From an uncultured Alcaligenaceae bacterium (lineage in GTDB: Bacteria; Pseudomonadota; Gammaproteobacteria; Burkholderiales; Burkholderiaceae_B), in assembly GCA_937952975.1 (NCBI GenBank), contig CALFXX010000048.1, positions 1 through 64,000 on the forward strand: DNA of 64,000 nt, given 5' to 3'. Made by a program: the position numbers and the translations under genes. This document shows, piece after piece, positions 54,068 through 63,538 of this stretch (the first letter of the stretch is position 1; every line of letters begins with the position of its first letter). Under the pieces are notes generated by a model that did no database searches, was not told where the DNA came from, and was given only the letters and a program-made list of their open reading frames with translations.

Positions 54068-55011
54068 CAGTACTTAATCCTTGGGTCAAAGACACGGTAC
54101 AAAAGATCGACCGTCAGATTCACCAGAACATACATAAAACTAAACATCAGGATGACGCCTTGGATAATCGGATAATCGCGCCTCAAGATCGCATCAACAG
54201 TGAGACGGCCAACCCCAGGAATCGAGAATACCGTTTCAGTCACAACGGCACCGCTGATTAACAACGCAACCCCACTGCCCACAACCGTCACGATCGGCAC
54301 GCCGACATTTTTTAGGGCATGCCGAAACAAAATACCTTTGTTACTCACGCCCTTTGACCTTGCGGTACGGATGTAATCTTGCGACAACGTTTCAAGCAAG
54401 GTTGCCCGACTGATGCGTGTGATCAGCGCCACATACACGCTACCAAGCGCACAGGTCGGCAAAATGAGGGTTCGAATTGACGCCCAAAAGCCTTGCGAAA
54501 AAGGCACATAACCTTGTACGGGCAACCAGCGCAGCTCAAGCCCAAAGGCATAGGCCAACAGGTATCCGACGACAAATGAGGGGATTGAGAAGCTCAAGAC
54601 GGCCATCATCATGATGCTCCGGTCATAAAACTTGTTGTGCCGCCAGGCCGCCAAAGCGCCAAGGGGCACGGCCAGCGTTACCGACAAAATCAGCGTCATA
54701 ATCATCAAACTGAAGGTTGGCGCAAGGCGCTGGCCAATCATTTGGCTGACTTGCAACCCCGTGAACAGCGAAACACCGAGGTCTCCGTGCAAGACCTTCC
54801 AGAGCCAATCACCAAAACGGACTAAAAAGGGCTGATCCAGCCCAAGTGTCTGACGAATGCGAAGGATATCGGCGGGAGTCGCGTCTTCTCCTGCCAGCAA
54901 GACCGCGGGGTCGCCGGGCGTCAGGCTCAGCAGGCCGAAAACGAACAACGCCACGAAGAGCATGACCGGCAGCGTCAACAGCACGCGCCTTAGGGTGTAG
55001 GCAAGCATCAA
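54067..55011 (-). CDS. Oligopeptide ABC transporter permease (DppB-like)
   Basis: First gene of the peptide-uptake operon, a 314-residue inner-membrane permease. Family phrases: YTLRRVLLTLPVMLFVALFVF at the N-terminus, LTPGDPAVLLAG, the EAA-type loop YIRTARSKGVSNKGILFRHALKN near residue 205, and GRLTVDAILRRDYPIIQGV before the end at VDLLYRVFDPRIKY. Two ATG codons head the frame; either may serve. Promoter expected in the 114-nt gap to the Lon-domain gene, where the two units diverge. Confidence 0.9.
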   Translation of the reverse strand: MMLAYTLRRVLLTLPVMLFVALFVFGLLSLTPGDPAVLLAGEDATPADILRIRQTLGLDQPFLVRFGDWLWKVLHGDLGVSLFTGLQVSQMIGQRLAPTFSLMIMTLILSVTLAVPLGALAAWRHNKFYDRSIMMMAVLSFSIPSFVVGYLLAYAFGLELRWLPVQGYVPFSQGFWASIRTLILPTCALGSVYVALITRISRATLLETLSQDYIRTARSKGVSNKGILFRHALKNVGVPIVTVVGSGVALLISGAVVTETVFSIPGVGRLTVDAILRRDYPIIQGVILMFSFMYVLVNLTVDLLYRVFDPRIKY

Positions 55012-55125
55012 ATACCTTTCAGACTGCTAATTTTTAAGTCTCGCTGATGTTATAGGGTCGCTAGCCTAGCGTCAATCTCAGGCACAATAGCTGTTATCGA
55101 AGCCATCATTTATTGTTTAAAGAGC

Positions 55126-55755
55126 ATGCAAACACTGAGTATCCCAATTTTTCCACTCGGGGCCACCTTATTTCCGGCCGGCATGATGGCGCTCAAGATC
55201 TTTGAGGTGCGCTACCTCGACATGACTAAAAAATGCCTGCGCGACAACTCGCCATTTGGCATCGTGACTCTTGATCAAGGGGCCGAAGTGCAAGTGGCTG
55301 GCAAGCAAATTGAATTTGCAGAGGTCGGCACCTTGGCCACCATCATTCATTTTGAGGCCGTGCAACCCAGCTTATTTATGATTCGCTGCCAAGGCGGGCA
55401 ACGCTTTAAGATCCTTCAAAAAGAACTTCAGGCAAATGGCCTATGGCGTGCCGAAGTCGAACTGATCGCCCCCGATGAGGTTGTGGCGATCCCGCCTGAG
55501 CTCTTGCCCACCGCGAATGCACTCACAAAAATTGTTCGCACCCTCGAAGATCAGGGAATCCCGCCTGACCAACGGCCCATCATTCAGCCCTATCAATTGC
55601 AAGACTGTGCATGGGTGGCCAACCGTTGCGCCGAATTACTCGATTTGCCCTCACAACAAAAGCAACACCTTCTCACCATGGAAAACCCCAGACTCAGGCT
55701 TGATCTGGTACAAGAGCTTCTTGAAGAAATGGGCGTATTTAAAGACCCTGAATAA
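55126..55755 (+). CDS. Lon substrate-binding (LAN) domain protein
   Basis: 209-residue stand-alone protein of the Lon N-terminal (LON/PUA-like) domain family. Begins LSIPIFPLGATLFPAGMMALKIFEVRYLDM, the classical LON opening, and continues with DNSPFGIVTLDQGAEV and GQRFKILQKELQANGLWRAEVELI. The C-terminal third is helical (LVQELLEEMG). No protease or AAA domain is present. Such proteins are common in beta- and gammaproteobacteria; their cellular role is unclear. Divergent from the peptide ABC operon. Confidence 0.85.
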   Translation: MQTLSIPIFPLGATLFPAGMMALKIFEVRYLDMTKKCLRDNSPFGIVTLDQGAEVQVAGKQIEFAEVGTLATIIHFEAVQPSLFMIRCQGGQRFKILQKELQANGLWRAEVELIAPDEVVAIPPELLPTANALTKIVRTLEDQGIPPDQRPIIQPYQLQDCAWVANRCAELLDLPSQQKQHLLTMENPRLRLDLVQELLEEMGVFKDPE

Positions 55756-55878
55756 GCAAGAGTCGTTCATCAAACAATGTCACGTTCAGCACAGGATACA
55801 TTCACGTTACTTAAAGGATCCGTACGCGCGACTCGAGGGATCAGTTCGCGTTCAATACAAAAAATGAGACAACAGAAA

Positions 55879-56853
55879 ATGACCACTCTACTTAAGATCG
55901 TTGCCGCTGCCGCTTTGACCTGTTTCGCCTCTCTTTCACTCGCACAACCAGCGGCAAACTTTCCAAACCGTAACATCAGAATCTTGGTGCCCTTTGCACC
56001 GGGCGGTTCAAGCGATCTGTTGGCGCGCCTCGTGGCGCAGCGCATGACCGCCGATTGGGGGCAACCCGTGATTGTCGAGAATAAGCCTGGCGCAGGTGCC
56101 ACCTTGGGCGCAGACCAAGTGGCCAAATCACCGGCCGATGGTTACACACTGCTACTAGCCGCCACGCATCACACCATTGCTCAAAATGTGTTTAAAAACC
56201 TGCCCTACGATATTGACCGCGATTTTGCCCCTGTGAGCATCATTGCATTGATCCCAAACATGGTTGTTGTAAACGCAAAGATCCCAGCCAATACGATTCA
56301 GGAGTTTGTCGCGTTGGCCAAAGCGCAACCGGGCAAACTGAACTATGGCTCGGCGGGCTCAGGCACCGCACATCACCTGATCGGCGAAATGTTTAATCTA
56401 CAGGCACAAACAGAGATCATCCACATACCCTACAAAGGCAGTGCGCCCGCAATCTCTGATCTCGTCAGCGGTCAGGTTCAATTAATGTTTGACACCATCA
56501 CCGCTGGTTTGCCACAAGTCACCGCGGGTAAAACGCGTGCCTTGGCTGTCACCACAGCCAAGCGCTCGTCTGCCCTGCCCGATGTACCGACACTCAACGA
56601 AACGATCTTGCCAGGCTTTGACGTCGGCACCTGGTTTGGGCTCTTGGCGCCAGCCAAAACCCCGAGCGATATCGTGAACAAGCTCAGCGCTGAGGTAACG
56701 AAAATCGTCAACATCCCTGAGGTTACAAGCCAACTGTTAGCCACGGGTGCCGAGCCCGTTGGCAATACTTCGGCTGAGATGTCTGCGCAAATCAAAAAAG
56801 AACTTGCAAGCTTTGCTGCCCTGCTCAAGCAAATTAAGTTGACCGTTGAGTAG
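55879..56853 (+). CDS. Bug-family TTT substrate-binding receptor
   Basis: Third Bug (TctC-type) receptor of the window, 324 residues. Signal peptide LLKIVAAAALTCFASLSLAQPA, then FPNRNIRILVPFAPGGSSD, ENKPGAGATLGADQV and YKGSAPAISDLVSGQVQ, all family hallmarks. ATG 55879 is chosen for its compact signal peptide; ATG 55864 and the longer frame from 55777 are alternatives. It is followed 36 nt later by a CitE-like lyase gene, probably in one transcript, so the ligand may be a dicarboxylate or hydroxy-acid handled by that lyase. Confidence 0.87.
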   Translation: MTTLLKIVAAAALTCFASLSLAQPAANFPNRNIRILVPFAPGGSSDLLARLVAQRMTADWGQPVIVENKPGAGATLGADQVAKSPADGYTLLLAATHHTIAQNVFKNLPYDIDRDFAPVSIIALIPNMVVVNAKIPANTIQEFVALAKAQPGKLNYGSAGSGTAHHLIGEMFNLQAQTEIIHIPYKGSAPAISDLVSGQVQLMFDTITAGLPQVTAGKTRALAVTTAKRSSALPDVPTLNETILPGFDVGTWFGLLAPAKTPSDIVNKLSAEVTKIVNIPEVTSQLLATGAEPVGNTSAEMSAQIKKELASFAALLKQIKLTVE

Positions 56854-56889
56854 TACCAAAAAATTTCAATTTCACTTCAGGAAATCAAC

Positions 56890-57765
56890 ATGGGGACTTT
56901 TAGAACATTTTTGTTCGCACCCGCCAACCATCCACGACGTACCGAAAAAGCGTTTACGCTTGGTGCTGACGCCGTCATCCTTGATTTAGAAGATGCCTGT
57001 GCTGTCTCAGAAAAAGTCATTAGCCGGCCTTTGGCTGTGCAAGCCATGCAGCGGCCACGCAACTGCTTAGGCTATATCCGCGTCAACCCAATGTCGACCA
57101 TTTACGCGTATGGCGACCTTGTGGCAACTGTCCAAGCGGGCGTTGATGGTTTGATTTTGCCTAAAGTCGAAAACGCGAGTCAGGCTCAAACCGCTGACTG
57201 GATCATGACTGAACTCGAGCGCGAGCGCGGCCTACCGCTTGGCGCGATTGATCTCATCCCGATTATTGAAACGGCCAAAGGTATCGCTAACTTGGGCGAG
57301 ATCCTTTCAAATTGTTCGCGCATCAAGCGTGTCGCCTTCGGCGCAGGCGACTTTACCTTAGATCTCAATTTGAAATGGTCACGTGACGAGACTGAGCTGC
57401 TGGCCTACCGTAATCAGGTGGTCTTGATGTCTCGCGCGCATGACAAAGAACCACCGATCGACACAGTTTGGGTTGACTTGCAAGATGCCGAAGGCTTTGA
57501 GGTCTCAACCAACAAGATCCGCGATCTTGGTTTTCAGGGCAAGCTGTGTATTCACCCTGACCAGATCCCTGTGGTCAACAAGGCCTTTACGCCAACCGAG
57601 GCGCAAGTCGCACGCGCCACAAAGATTGTTGAAGCCTTTGCCGCGGCCGAAGCAGCGGGGTCTTCGTCCATTCAATTAGATGGTCAATTTATTGACTACC
57701 CAATCGTGTATGCGGCGCAGCGGATCGTGGCGATTAGTCAAAAATTGGCAGCGACACAGCACTGA
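56890..57765 (+). CDS. HpcH/HpaI-family CoA-ester lyase (CitE-like)
   Basis: 291-residue TIM-barrel lyase of the CitE/malyl-CoA lyase group, which cleaves or condenses acyl-CoA esters with a Mg2+ ion. Evidence: RTFLFAPANHPRRTEKAF at the N-terminus, ADAVILDLEDACA near residue 27, YIRVNPMSTIYAYGDL, the metal-ligand region GAGDFTLDLNLKWSRDE near 150, and CIHPDQIPVVNKAFTPTEAQVARA near the end. CitE proper acts in a complex; no citrate lyase partners (CitD, CitF) are nearby, so a stand-alone lyase with an unknown CoA thioester is more likely. Confidence 0.85.
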   Translation: MGTFRTFLFAPANHPRRTEKAFTLGADAVILDLEDACAVSEKVISRPLAVQAMQRPRNCLGYIRVNPMSTIYAYGDLVATVQAGVDGLILPKVENASQAQTADWIMTELERERGLPLGAIDLIPIIETAKGIANLGEILSNCSRIKRVAFGAGDFTLDLNLKWSRDETELLAYRNQVVLMSRAHDKEPPIDTVWVDLQDAEGFEVSTNKIRDLGFQGKLCIHPDQIPVVNKAFTPTEAQVARATKIVEAFAAAEAAGSSSIQLDGQFIDYPIVYAAQRIVAISQKLAATQH

Positions 57766-57838
57766 TACGAAGTTGGGTTAAAAACGCGGGCCTGTTCTCT
57801 TAGAAGTCAAAGACAGGCGCGCGCAACAACCCTAGGCT

Positions 57839-58915
57839 TCAAGGCCGCATGCCACAGTCTTGCGCCTGACGCGCTTCAAACTGCGCGCGCGTCTCATCGT
57901 ACTTAAACCCACGGATCCCGCCACGAACCGTGCCCGACTCGCACGAGCGATACAGGTCTCGCCAGCACTCTGGCAACACCTCACTGTCGGGTGGTGCAAT
58001 CCATAACCGATACAACAGACGCTTAAGCGCTGGATCTTCATGGTCTTGAAACTCGGTGCGCGAATGCAGGGTCACGTGGCTGTTAATGATTTGCACATCA
58101 CCAGGTTCTAGCCACATTTCATACGCGATTTCGGGGCGACGTACCACTTGGTCAAACTGCTCAAGGGCCGTAAAGTGCTCGGCACAGATTTGTGGAGCAC
58201 CTTCGATTTTTTGGGCACTGCGCACACGGTTCCAGTTCCAACGGCCAAACCATTTTTCACCTTGTTGAGAAAAAACGGGTTGCATCACGTAAGGCCCCTC
58301 GTCGGGCGCACCTTCTCCCTGTCGACTAAACGCAATCGGCTCATACAGCCACTTGAGTTGATCGGGATATTCACGCGCCATCACGTCATGCCCCGCCATC
58401 GAGCTACTGACAATGGTCTTGCCTCCAGACACCGCCTGATTGAAACAGCTTAAAAAAATGATGTCTGACGAGTCGGTATGAAAATCAAGCTCAGCGTTTG
58501 ACGAGTAGCCACGACCTGTGCCCGTGCGATACGTCATGCCTGCATCTTTCACCGCTGAGATGTACTGAGTTTCTTTACCTTGCGGGCGCGGCACGCCGCT
58601 ATACAGACCCAGGCTCCAGGTCAAAATTTCAAATTGCTTAGCGGTCAGTTCGTGTCTGGGGAGCCCTTTGATCAAGGCAACGCCCAACCCGCGCTTGACT
58701 TCTTCAAGTGCAGCATTCAGCGTCACCAAGGTCTTACTCAAGGCAAAATCAGTACGCCGATAATCAAGCAAAGTTTTATTGGGATCTTCAGCCTTTAACA
58801 CTGCATCAATCATCTCTTGACGAGCTTGCTCGTCGATTCGAAAAATCCAGCGTTGATCACGCTCAAGGTCGGCGACACGCCAATTTGAGGGATGCTTCAA
58901 CGAATTTAAGACCAT
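57839..58915 (-). CDS. TauD/TfdA-family Fe(II)/2-oxoglutarate dioxygenase
   Basis: 358-residue non-haem iron dioxygenase. The iron-binding HxD pair is in LDFHTDSSDIIFLSC near residue 140, and the distal His in IINSHVTLHSRTEF near 279. The conserved Arg of the 2-oxoglutarate site is probably in KRLLYRLWIAPP near 302. The region GKTIVSSSMAGHDVMAREYP is typical of the family. No signal peptide, so cytoplasmic. Many relatives are annotated as TauD/TfdA hydroxylases acting on sulphonates, betaines or aromatic ethers; nothing here tells which. It converges on the CitE-like gene across a 73-nt gap. Confidence 0.85.
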   Translation of the reverse strand: MVLNSLKHPSNWRVADLERDQRWIFRIDEQARQEMIDAVLKAEDPNKTLLDYRRTDFALSKTLVTLNAALEEVKRGLGVALIKGLPRHELTAKQFEILTWSLGLYSGVPRPQGKETQYISAVKDAGMTYRTGTGRGYSSNAELDFHTDSSDIIFLSCFNQAVSGGKTIVSSSMAGHDVMAREYPDQLKWLYEPIAFSRQGEGAPDEGPYVMQPVFSQQGEKWFGRWNWNRVRSAQKIEGAPQICAEHFTALEQFDQVVRRPEIAYEMWLEPGDVQIINSHVTLHSRTEFQDHEDPALKRLLYRLWIAPPDSEVLPECWRDLYRSCESGTVRGGIRGFKYDETRAQFEARQAQDCGMRP

Positions 58916-59023
58916 ACTCTTGCCTCACAACATGTTATTTTTTTAACTATAAATTGATTTGATCGTTCCTGGTCAGCTCAACGCTAGTCGTTGATTGACG
59001 CGTCTTGATCAGATCAACGTTCA

Positions 59024-60442
59024 TTAGATCAATGCTAATAACTCTCGCACTTCAAAATCCCCTGTCCCCATCACAAGAGTATCGACGCGAGCCGCAACCT
59101 CACTGCCACATACTTCAGTGATCAGCCCACGCGCTTTACCCCGAATTTTCTCAGGGCCGACCGGACGCGTCCAACTCCCTAACGGTGCATCGCAGCGTTG
59201 CGTTAACTCACGGCCATCACGCAAGATCACCCTTAGCTCGACGTGCATCTGGTCTAACCGACCTGAGATAGACGTATCGCTCTTCAGAGTCATTTTTTCA
59301 AGCAAACTAACAACGTCCGCTGAAAAGCGACGCTCTTGCGTAAAACTCTTGGGCTCGACCTGGCCGTCAAGCAAGGCCACTGCAGACGTATATTGCCAAG
59401 AAAACTTACCGTCTAAACCCGTTTCAGGCTTCGGGCGATCAATGTAATGCATGACTGGCGTGCGTAATTCAATCCGCTCAACCTGCTCGCCCCACAGAAC
59501 GGTTGGATGGCTTGCACGCAGCTGTAAAGCAGCAGTAATGACAAAATGCGTTGCAAACTGAGAGGGAAACAGTTTCCAGGCCGGGCCCGGCACCAACGCG
59601 CGTGCAGTGTCAAGCGCTGCGATCAGATGCTGGGGCTCGAAAGTCGGGCCAAACAAAGCGGGCCCCCACCCTCTAGGGCTGCCGATTGCATCGACATTCG
59701 CCGTAAATCCTTCTGCCGCGAGCATCGCCGCCTCAGCACCGTTGGCCGCCGCGTCGCCACAGTGCAGAGCTTTAGTCATCGTTCCGACATTTGCCAGCAC
59801 AGAACCACATCGCGAAGCCGCCATACTGACGGCAGCAACAGTCTGTACAAGTGGTAAAGCCATCAACTCGGCGCAGGCGAGTGCAGCGGCCAGAGGCCCG
59901 ACCGCACCCGGCGGGTGCATCGTCAACTTACTCGGTTCGATCTGACCTGAGGCTAGGCGTAAACGCCCTTGCGCTTCGACCCCTTTGGCTAACGCACGCA
60001 ACAGTGCCCCGCCCTGCGCGCCGCCCCCACTTTCTTCACGCCACTGTGCAACCGCCAGCAAGGCGGGCAAGAGTGGAGACAGTGCGTGATTAGGCGGATT
60101 CCACATGGGTTCAAAATCCAAAACATGCATTGACGCCCCATTAATCCGCGCTGCTTGCACCACGCCGGTCGAAAAGCCCTTGCCAATTACGCGCGCGGGC
60201 CCCTGCGGTACATCGCGTTGAGCAAGCTTGGCTAAGATGCTCGGCCCCGGCTCGTGAGCCCCGGCGATCGCAACCGCCAACCCATCCAAGAGCAATAAAC
60301 GGCACTGACGTTCAAGCACGGCATCGTCAGCCGGCCACGCCCTGAGCAAGGCAACAAAACGGCTGGTCAATTCATCTGTCTGCGTTTTAGCGTTCACGTT
60401 TGGTGCGTCTCTTTCGTTCTTATCTAGTACTGGGTTAATCAT
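59024..60442 (-). CDS. MmgE/PrpD family protein
   Basis: 472-residue protein of the MmgE/PrpD family, whose characterised members are 2-methylcitrate dehydratases and cis-aconitate decarboxylases. Seen: LLLDGLAVAIAGAHEPG near residue 48, ARINGASMHVLDFEPMWNPPNHALSP near 100, AAALACAELMALPL near 190, and FPSQFATHFVITAALQLR near 290. The family's His-containing HALSP segment is kept. No other methylcitrate-cycle gene is near, so a specific reaction is not assigned. The 5' region carries a perfect 18-bp palindrome 10 nt upstream of the start codon. Confidence 0.85.
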   Translation of the reverse strand: MINPVLDKNERDAPNVNAKTQTDELTSRFVALLRAWPADDAVLERQCRLLLLDGLAVAIAGAHEPGPSILAKLAQRDVPQGPARVIGKGFSTGVVQAARINGASMHVLDFEPMWNPPNHALSPLLPALLAVAQWREESGGGAQGGALLRALAKGVEAQGRLRLASGQIEPSKLTMHPPGAVGPLAAALACAELMALPLVQTVAAVSMAASRCGSVLANVGTMTKALHCGDAAANGAEAAMLAAEGFTANVDAIGSPRGWGPALFGPTFEPQHLIAALDTARALVPGPAWKLFPSQFATHFVITAALQLRASHPTVLWGEQVERIELRTPVMHYIDRPKPETGLDGKFSWQYTSAVALLDGQVEPKSFTQERRFSADVVSLLEKMTLKSDTSISGRLDQMHVELRVILRDGRELTQRCDAPLGSWTRPVGPEKIRGKARGLITEVCGSEVAARVDTLVMGTGDFEVRELLALI

Positions 60443-60452
60443 TACGTCTGCT

Positions 60453-60470
60453 CACGACTGCGCAGTCGTG
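60453..60470. promoter_or_regulatory. Perfect 18-bp palindrome upstream of the MmgE/PrpD gene
   Basis: CACGACTGCGCAGTCGTG is its own reverse complement. Its edge lies 10 nt from the MmgE/PrpD start codon, in the 267-nt divergent gap shared with the iron-transport operon. It could be a dimeric-regulator operator or, once transcribed, a hairpin covering the ribosome site. Confidence 0.5.
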
Positions 60471-60709
60471 GTCATTTCTTCTTGTTAGTCGGTGCCTGTT
60501 CCGCAATGCCACGTTGAAAATTTGCGCCTGCACATTCTCTCGCAATTTCTACCTCCTGACGCCGATCAAACTCCACTATTTGGAATCCTTTTCCCACAAG
60601 ACACCAACAAAGGGTTATCCCTAATCGACTCACTCTGTCATTCACCACAAACTGTACGACAAGATTTTATAAATGCGGTCACTCCGCAAACAAAAGAATT
60701 GGAGACTGC

Positions 60710-61807
60710 ATGACAGCTTTTATCGGACAGGCACAGCGCCTGCAGGCGAGTGTTGGCGAGCGTGGCCTGCTGCGTCGCACAATCAGTTTGGTCTCTTCAG
60801 CGATCTTGGCAACGGTGTTGGCGACAAGTGCCTTTGCCCAAGCAGGCGCAGACTGGAAAGCTGTTGAGGACGCTGCAAAAAAAGAAGGAACAGTGAGTCT
60901 GTACCACAACCTGCGCCCGTCGGGTATCGAAAAGCTTTTGTCCGAGTTTCGTAAAACCTACCCAGGCATCAAAACCGAACAAATGCGTTTGGGCAGTGCG
61001 CCACTGATTGAACGCTTTGCGACCGAATTCACCGCAGGCCGCAATCTAGCGGACGTGGTCATTACCTTTCCAGACGAGACCATGCTTAAAGGTGTGGACA
61101 CTGGGGGATGGGCGCTTGAATGGACGCCACCAGAGCTTGCTGCATTCAAACCCGAAATTAATCGCGGTAACAAGATGTTTGCCGTGCACACCTCGCGTAA
61201 CGTGATTATTTGGAACAAACAACGGGTCAAACCCGCTGATGCACCGAAAGAATGGACCGATCTTTGGGATCCAAAATGGAAAGGCAAAGTCGCAATGGAT
61301 CCACCATGGCGCTCGATTGCTGTGCAAGGTCTGATCGCACACTGGAGCAATATTGGCCTGAATGACTCGGCACAAAAGCTTAAAGCCAACGACGTACGTT
61401 TTTTTGAGGGCTCAGCTGGGGTGTTTCAAGCCGTCCTGCGCGGCGATGCACTTGTCGGAACCCTGGCAGATCTGCCTCTTGAGCCTGGCCTGGTCGACGG
61501 CGCACCTATCGGGTTTGTGTATCCAAAGTCAGGCACCGCGATCAATGACGGCTATGTCATGGTGCCGGCCAAAGCGCCGCACCTAAATGCCGGCAAACTG
61601 TTTGCCAACTGGGTCATGTCAGCGCCAGGCCAAGCCGTCTTACAAGAGATTGGCGGCTTACCTGGCACGCGCCCTGGCATCACACCTCCAAAGTTTGTTC
61701 CTGCGACCTCGTCGCTATCGAATGTTGTCGACTCGCTTGTCATTTCATCGACTGCTCAGCAAGCCCAATCTATCAATGTTTGGCGTGAAGTTTTTGGGAT
61801 TCGCTAA
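60710..61807 (+). CDS. Iron-type ABC transporter substrate-binding protein
   Basis: 365-residue periplasmic binding protein of the ferric-iron/putrescine-like class (FbpA/AfuA type). A long signal peptide (LVSSAILATVLATSAFAQA, about residues 24-44) precedes the mature fold with DAAKKEGTVSLYHNLRPSGIEKLL, a typical opening, and LADVVITFPDETMLKGV, WTDLWDPKWKGKVAMDPPW and the late GGLPGTRPGI. It is the first gene of an ABC operon with a fused permease 6 nt downstream and an ATPase next. The ATG follows TTGGAG. The ligand may be iron or another small ion or organic compound. Confidence 0.85.
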   Translation: MTAFIGQAQRLQASVGERGLLRRTISLVSSAILATVLATSAFAQAGADWKAVEDAAKKEGTVSLYHNLRPSGIEKLLSEFRKTYPGIKTEQMRLGSAPLIERFATEFTAGRNLADVVITFPDETMLKGVDTGGWALEWTPPELAAFKPEINRGNKMFAVHTSRNVIIWNKQRVKPADAPKEWTDLWDPKWKGKVAMDPPWRSIAVQGLIAHWSNIGLNDSAQKLKANDVRFFEGSAGVFQAVLRGDALVGTLADLPLEPGLVDGAPIGFVYPKSGTAINDGYVMVPAKAPHLNAGKLFANWVMSAPGQAVLQEIGGLPGTRPGITPPKFVPATSSLSNVVDSLVISSTAQQAQSINVWREVFGIR

Positions 61808-61813
61808 ACGTAG

Positions 61814-63514
61814 ATGAACCGGTTGACCGAGAACAAAGCGATTACGCAACATCGTTTTAATTTATTAACGCCTCTTTACGCTCTAGTCTTTGCTGCAGTG
61901 GCTCTGATGGCACTCGTGCCAGTTCTTGCCTTGGTGCTTGGCAGCCTGCGCGACTCGCCTCCGGGGCAACCGGGCAATTGGACGCTTGAAAACTGGGCGA
62001 ATCTGGCTTCGCCTGGCGTGATCGATACGTTGATCACCACGATACAAGTTGCTTGCTTGACGACCTTCTTTTCAATGATTTTGGGCACGCTGCTGGCCTT
62101 GATCATTCATCGTACCGACTTCCGTTGGCCAAATGCGATGACCGGTTTGCTAGGGTTGAGCTTTTATTTCCCCTCATTCATTTTGGGGATGGCTTGGATC
62201 GTGATTGGTTCGCCTGGCGGCCTGATCAATGATCTGGTGCGTGAACTGTTTGACGCTGAAGCCAATATCGATATCTATAGCGTCACGGGGATTGTGTTGG
62301 TCATGGTGCTTCATCAGGTACCCTTTGTGTACCTCACCATGCGCGGCCCTGTGTTAGGGATGGATCCAAGCTACGAAGAGGCGGCGCGCACATCGGGCGC
62401 TTCAGCGTTTACGATGCTCAGGCGCGTCACCTTACCCATGCTGTCCTACGCACTGGCCTCGAGCACCCTCCTTTGTCTGGTGATGTCTCTTGAACAATTC
62501 GGTATTCCCGTCTTGCTCGGTATACCCGGGCGCGTCACTGTGTTGGCCACACAAATTTATTTACTGTGCAGATTTCCTCCGACTGCATACGGGCTTGCGG
62601 CTGCGATTGGTCTGACGCTTGCCGCCATCACAGCCCTTGCGATTTTGCTACAACGCCGACTAGCAGGCGGTGGGCAAGCCGTGGCCACCACGGGCAAAGC
62701 GGGGCGAATCACCCCGATCCGTCTTGGCGCTTGGCGCTGGCCTACTAACATTTTTTGTGGTGTTTATATCTTGATGGGCTTAATTCTGCCAACCATCATC
62801 TTGCTCTACACCTCGCTTATCAAATTTTTTACTGGTAATCCACTGACAGCCGCTTACACGTTTCGTAACTACATCAGCATCTGGGAATCTGAGGGTACAC
62901 AGCTCGCCACACTGAACACACTACTCGTGTCAGGCGGTGGTGCCTTAGTGGGTGTGATGCTTGGCGCGGCGTGTAGTTACTTCACGGTACGTTTGAAACC
63001 CACGGGGCATCGGGTGCTCGACATGCTGGTCATGCTGCCCTTTGGTGTACCTGGGGTGGTGCTAGGTTTAGGATTGCTTTGGGCTTACGCCTATTTGCCC
63101 TTACCACTTTACGGCACCATGACTTTGATTGTGCTGGCCTACGTCACACGCTTTTTGCCCTACGCAACCGAAACTGCAGGCGCACGCTTTGTTCAGCTTG
63201 ACCGCAGCCTCGAAGAGGCTGCCTGGACAGCAGGTGCAAGTCGACAAACGGGCGTCTGGCGGATCGTCTTGCCCTTGAGTTTACCTTCGCTGCAAAGCGG
63301 CTACTTCTTATTGTTCATGGCCTTTTTTAGAGAAATCTCTGCGACCATTTTGATCTTTACCGCATCGACCTCAGTGCTGTCTGTTTCGATTTGGTCTTAT
63401 TTCGAGCAAGCTGATTGGGGCATGGCGAGCGCCTTGTCAATTTTGGCCATGGTGTTGATGCTGGGGATCATGTCAGCGCTGCTCTGGGCCATGCCTGGGG
63501 CGCGTAAGCGGTAA
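61814..63514 (+). CDS. Iron-type ABC transporter permease, fused two-domain
   Basis: 566-residue inner-membrane permease with two tandem transport domains of about six helices each. EAA loops: EEAARTSGASAFTMLRRVTLPM near residue 190 and EEAAWTAGASRQTGVWRIVLPL near 470. It is the same class as the permease at the left edge of the window but clearly a different protein: here both EAA loops are well kept. The start lies 6 nt after the binding-protein stop, so translation is probably coupled. Confidence 0.88.
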   Translation: MNRLTENKAITQHRFNLLTPLYALVFAAVALMALVPVLALVLGSLRDSPPGQPGNWTLENWANLASPGVIDTLITTIQVACLTTFFSMILGTLLALIIHRTDFRWPNAMTGLLGLSFYFPSFILGMAWIVIGSPGGLINDLVRELFDAEANIDIYSVTGIVLVMVLHQVPFVYLTMRGPVLGMDPSYEEAARTSGASAFTMLRRVTLPMLSYALASSTLLCLVMSLEQFGIPVLLGIPGRVTVLATQIYLLCRFPPTAYGLAAAIGLTLAAITALAILLQRRLAGGGQAVATTGKAGRITPIRLGAWRWPTNIFCGVYILMGLILPTIILLYTSLIKFFTGNPLTAAYTFRNYISIWESEGTQLATLNTLLVSGGGALVGVMLGAACSYFTVRLKPTGHRVLDMLVMLPFGVPGVVLGLGLLWAYAYLPLPLYGTMTLIVLAYVTRFLPYATETAGARFVQLDRSLEEAAWTAGASRQTGVWRIVLPLSLPSLQSGYFLLFMAFFREISATILIFTASTSVLSVSIWSYFEQADWGMASALSILAMVLMLGIMSALLWAMPGARKR

Positions 63515-63538
63515 CACAATCAATATGAGAGCAGACTA

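Noticed and set aside
60492..60713. 73-codon open frame before the iron-binding protein gene
   Set aside because: Overlaps the probable promoter and ribosome site of the real gene and has no family resemblance.
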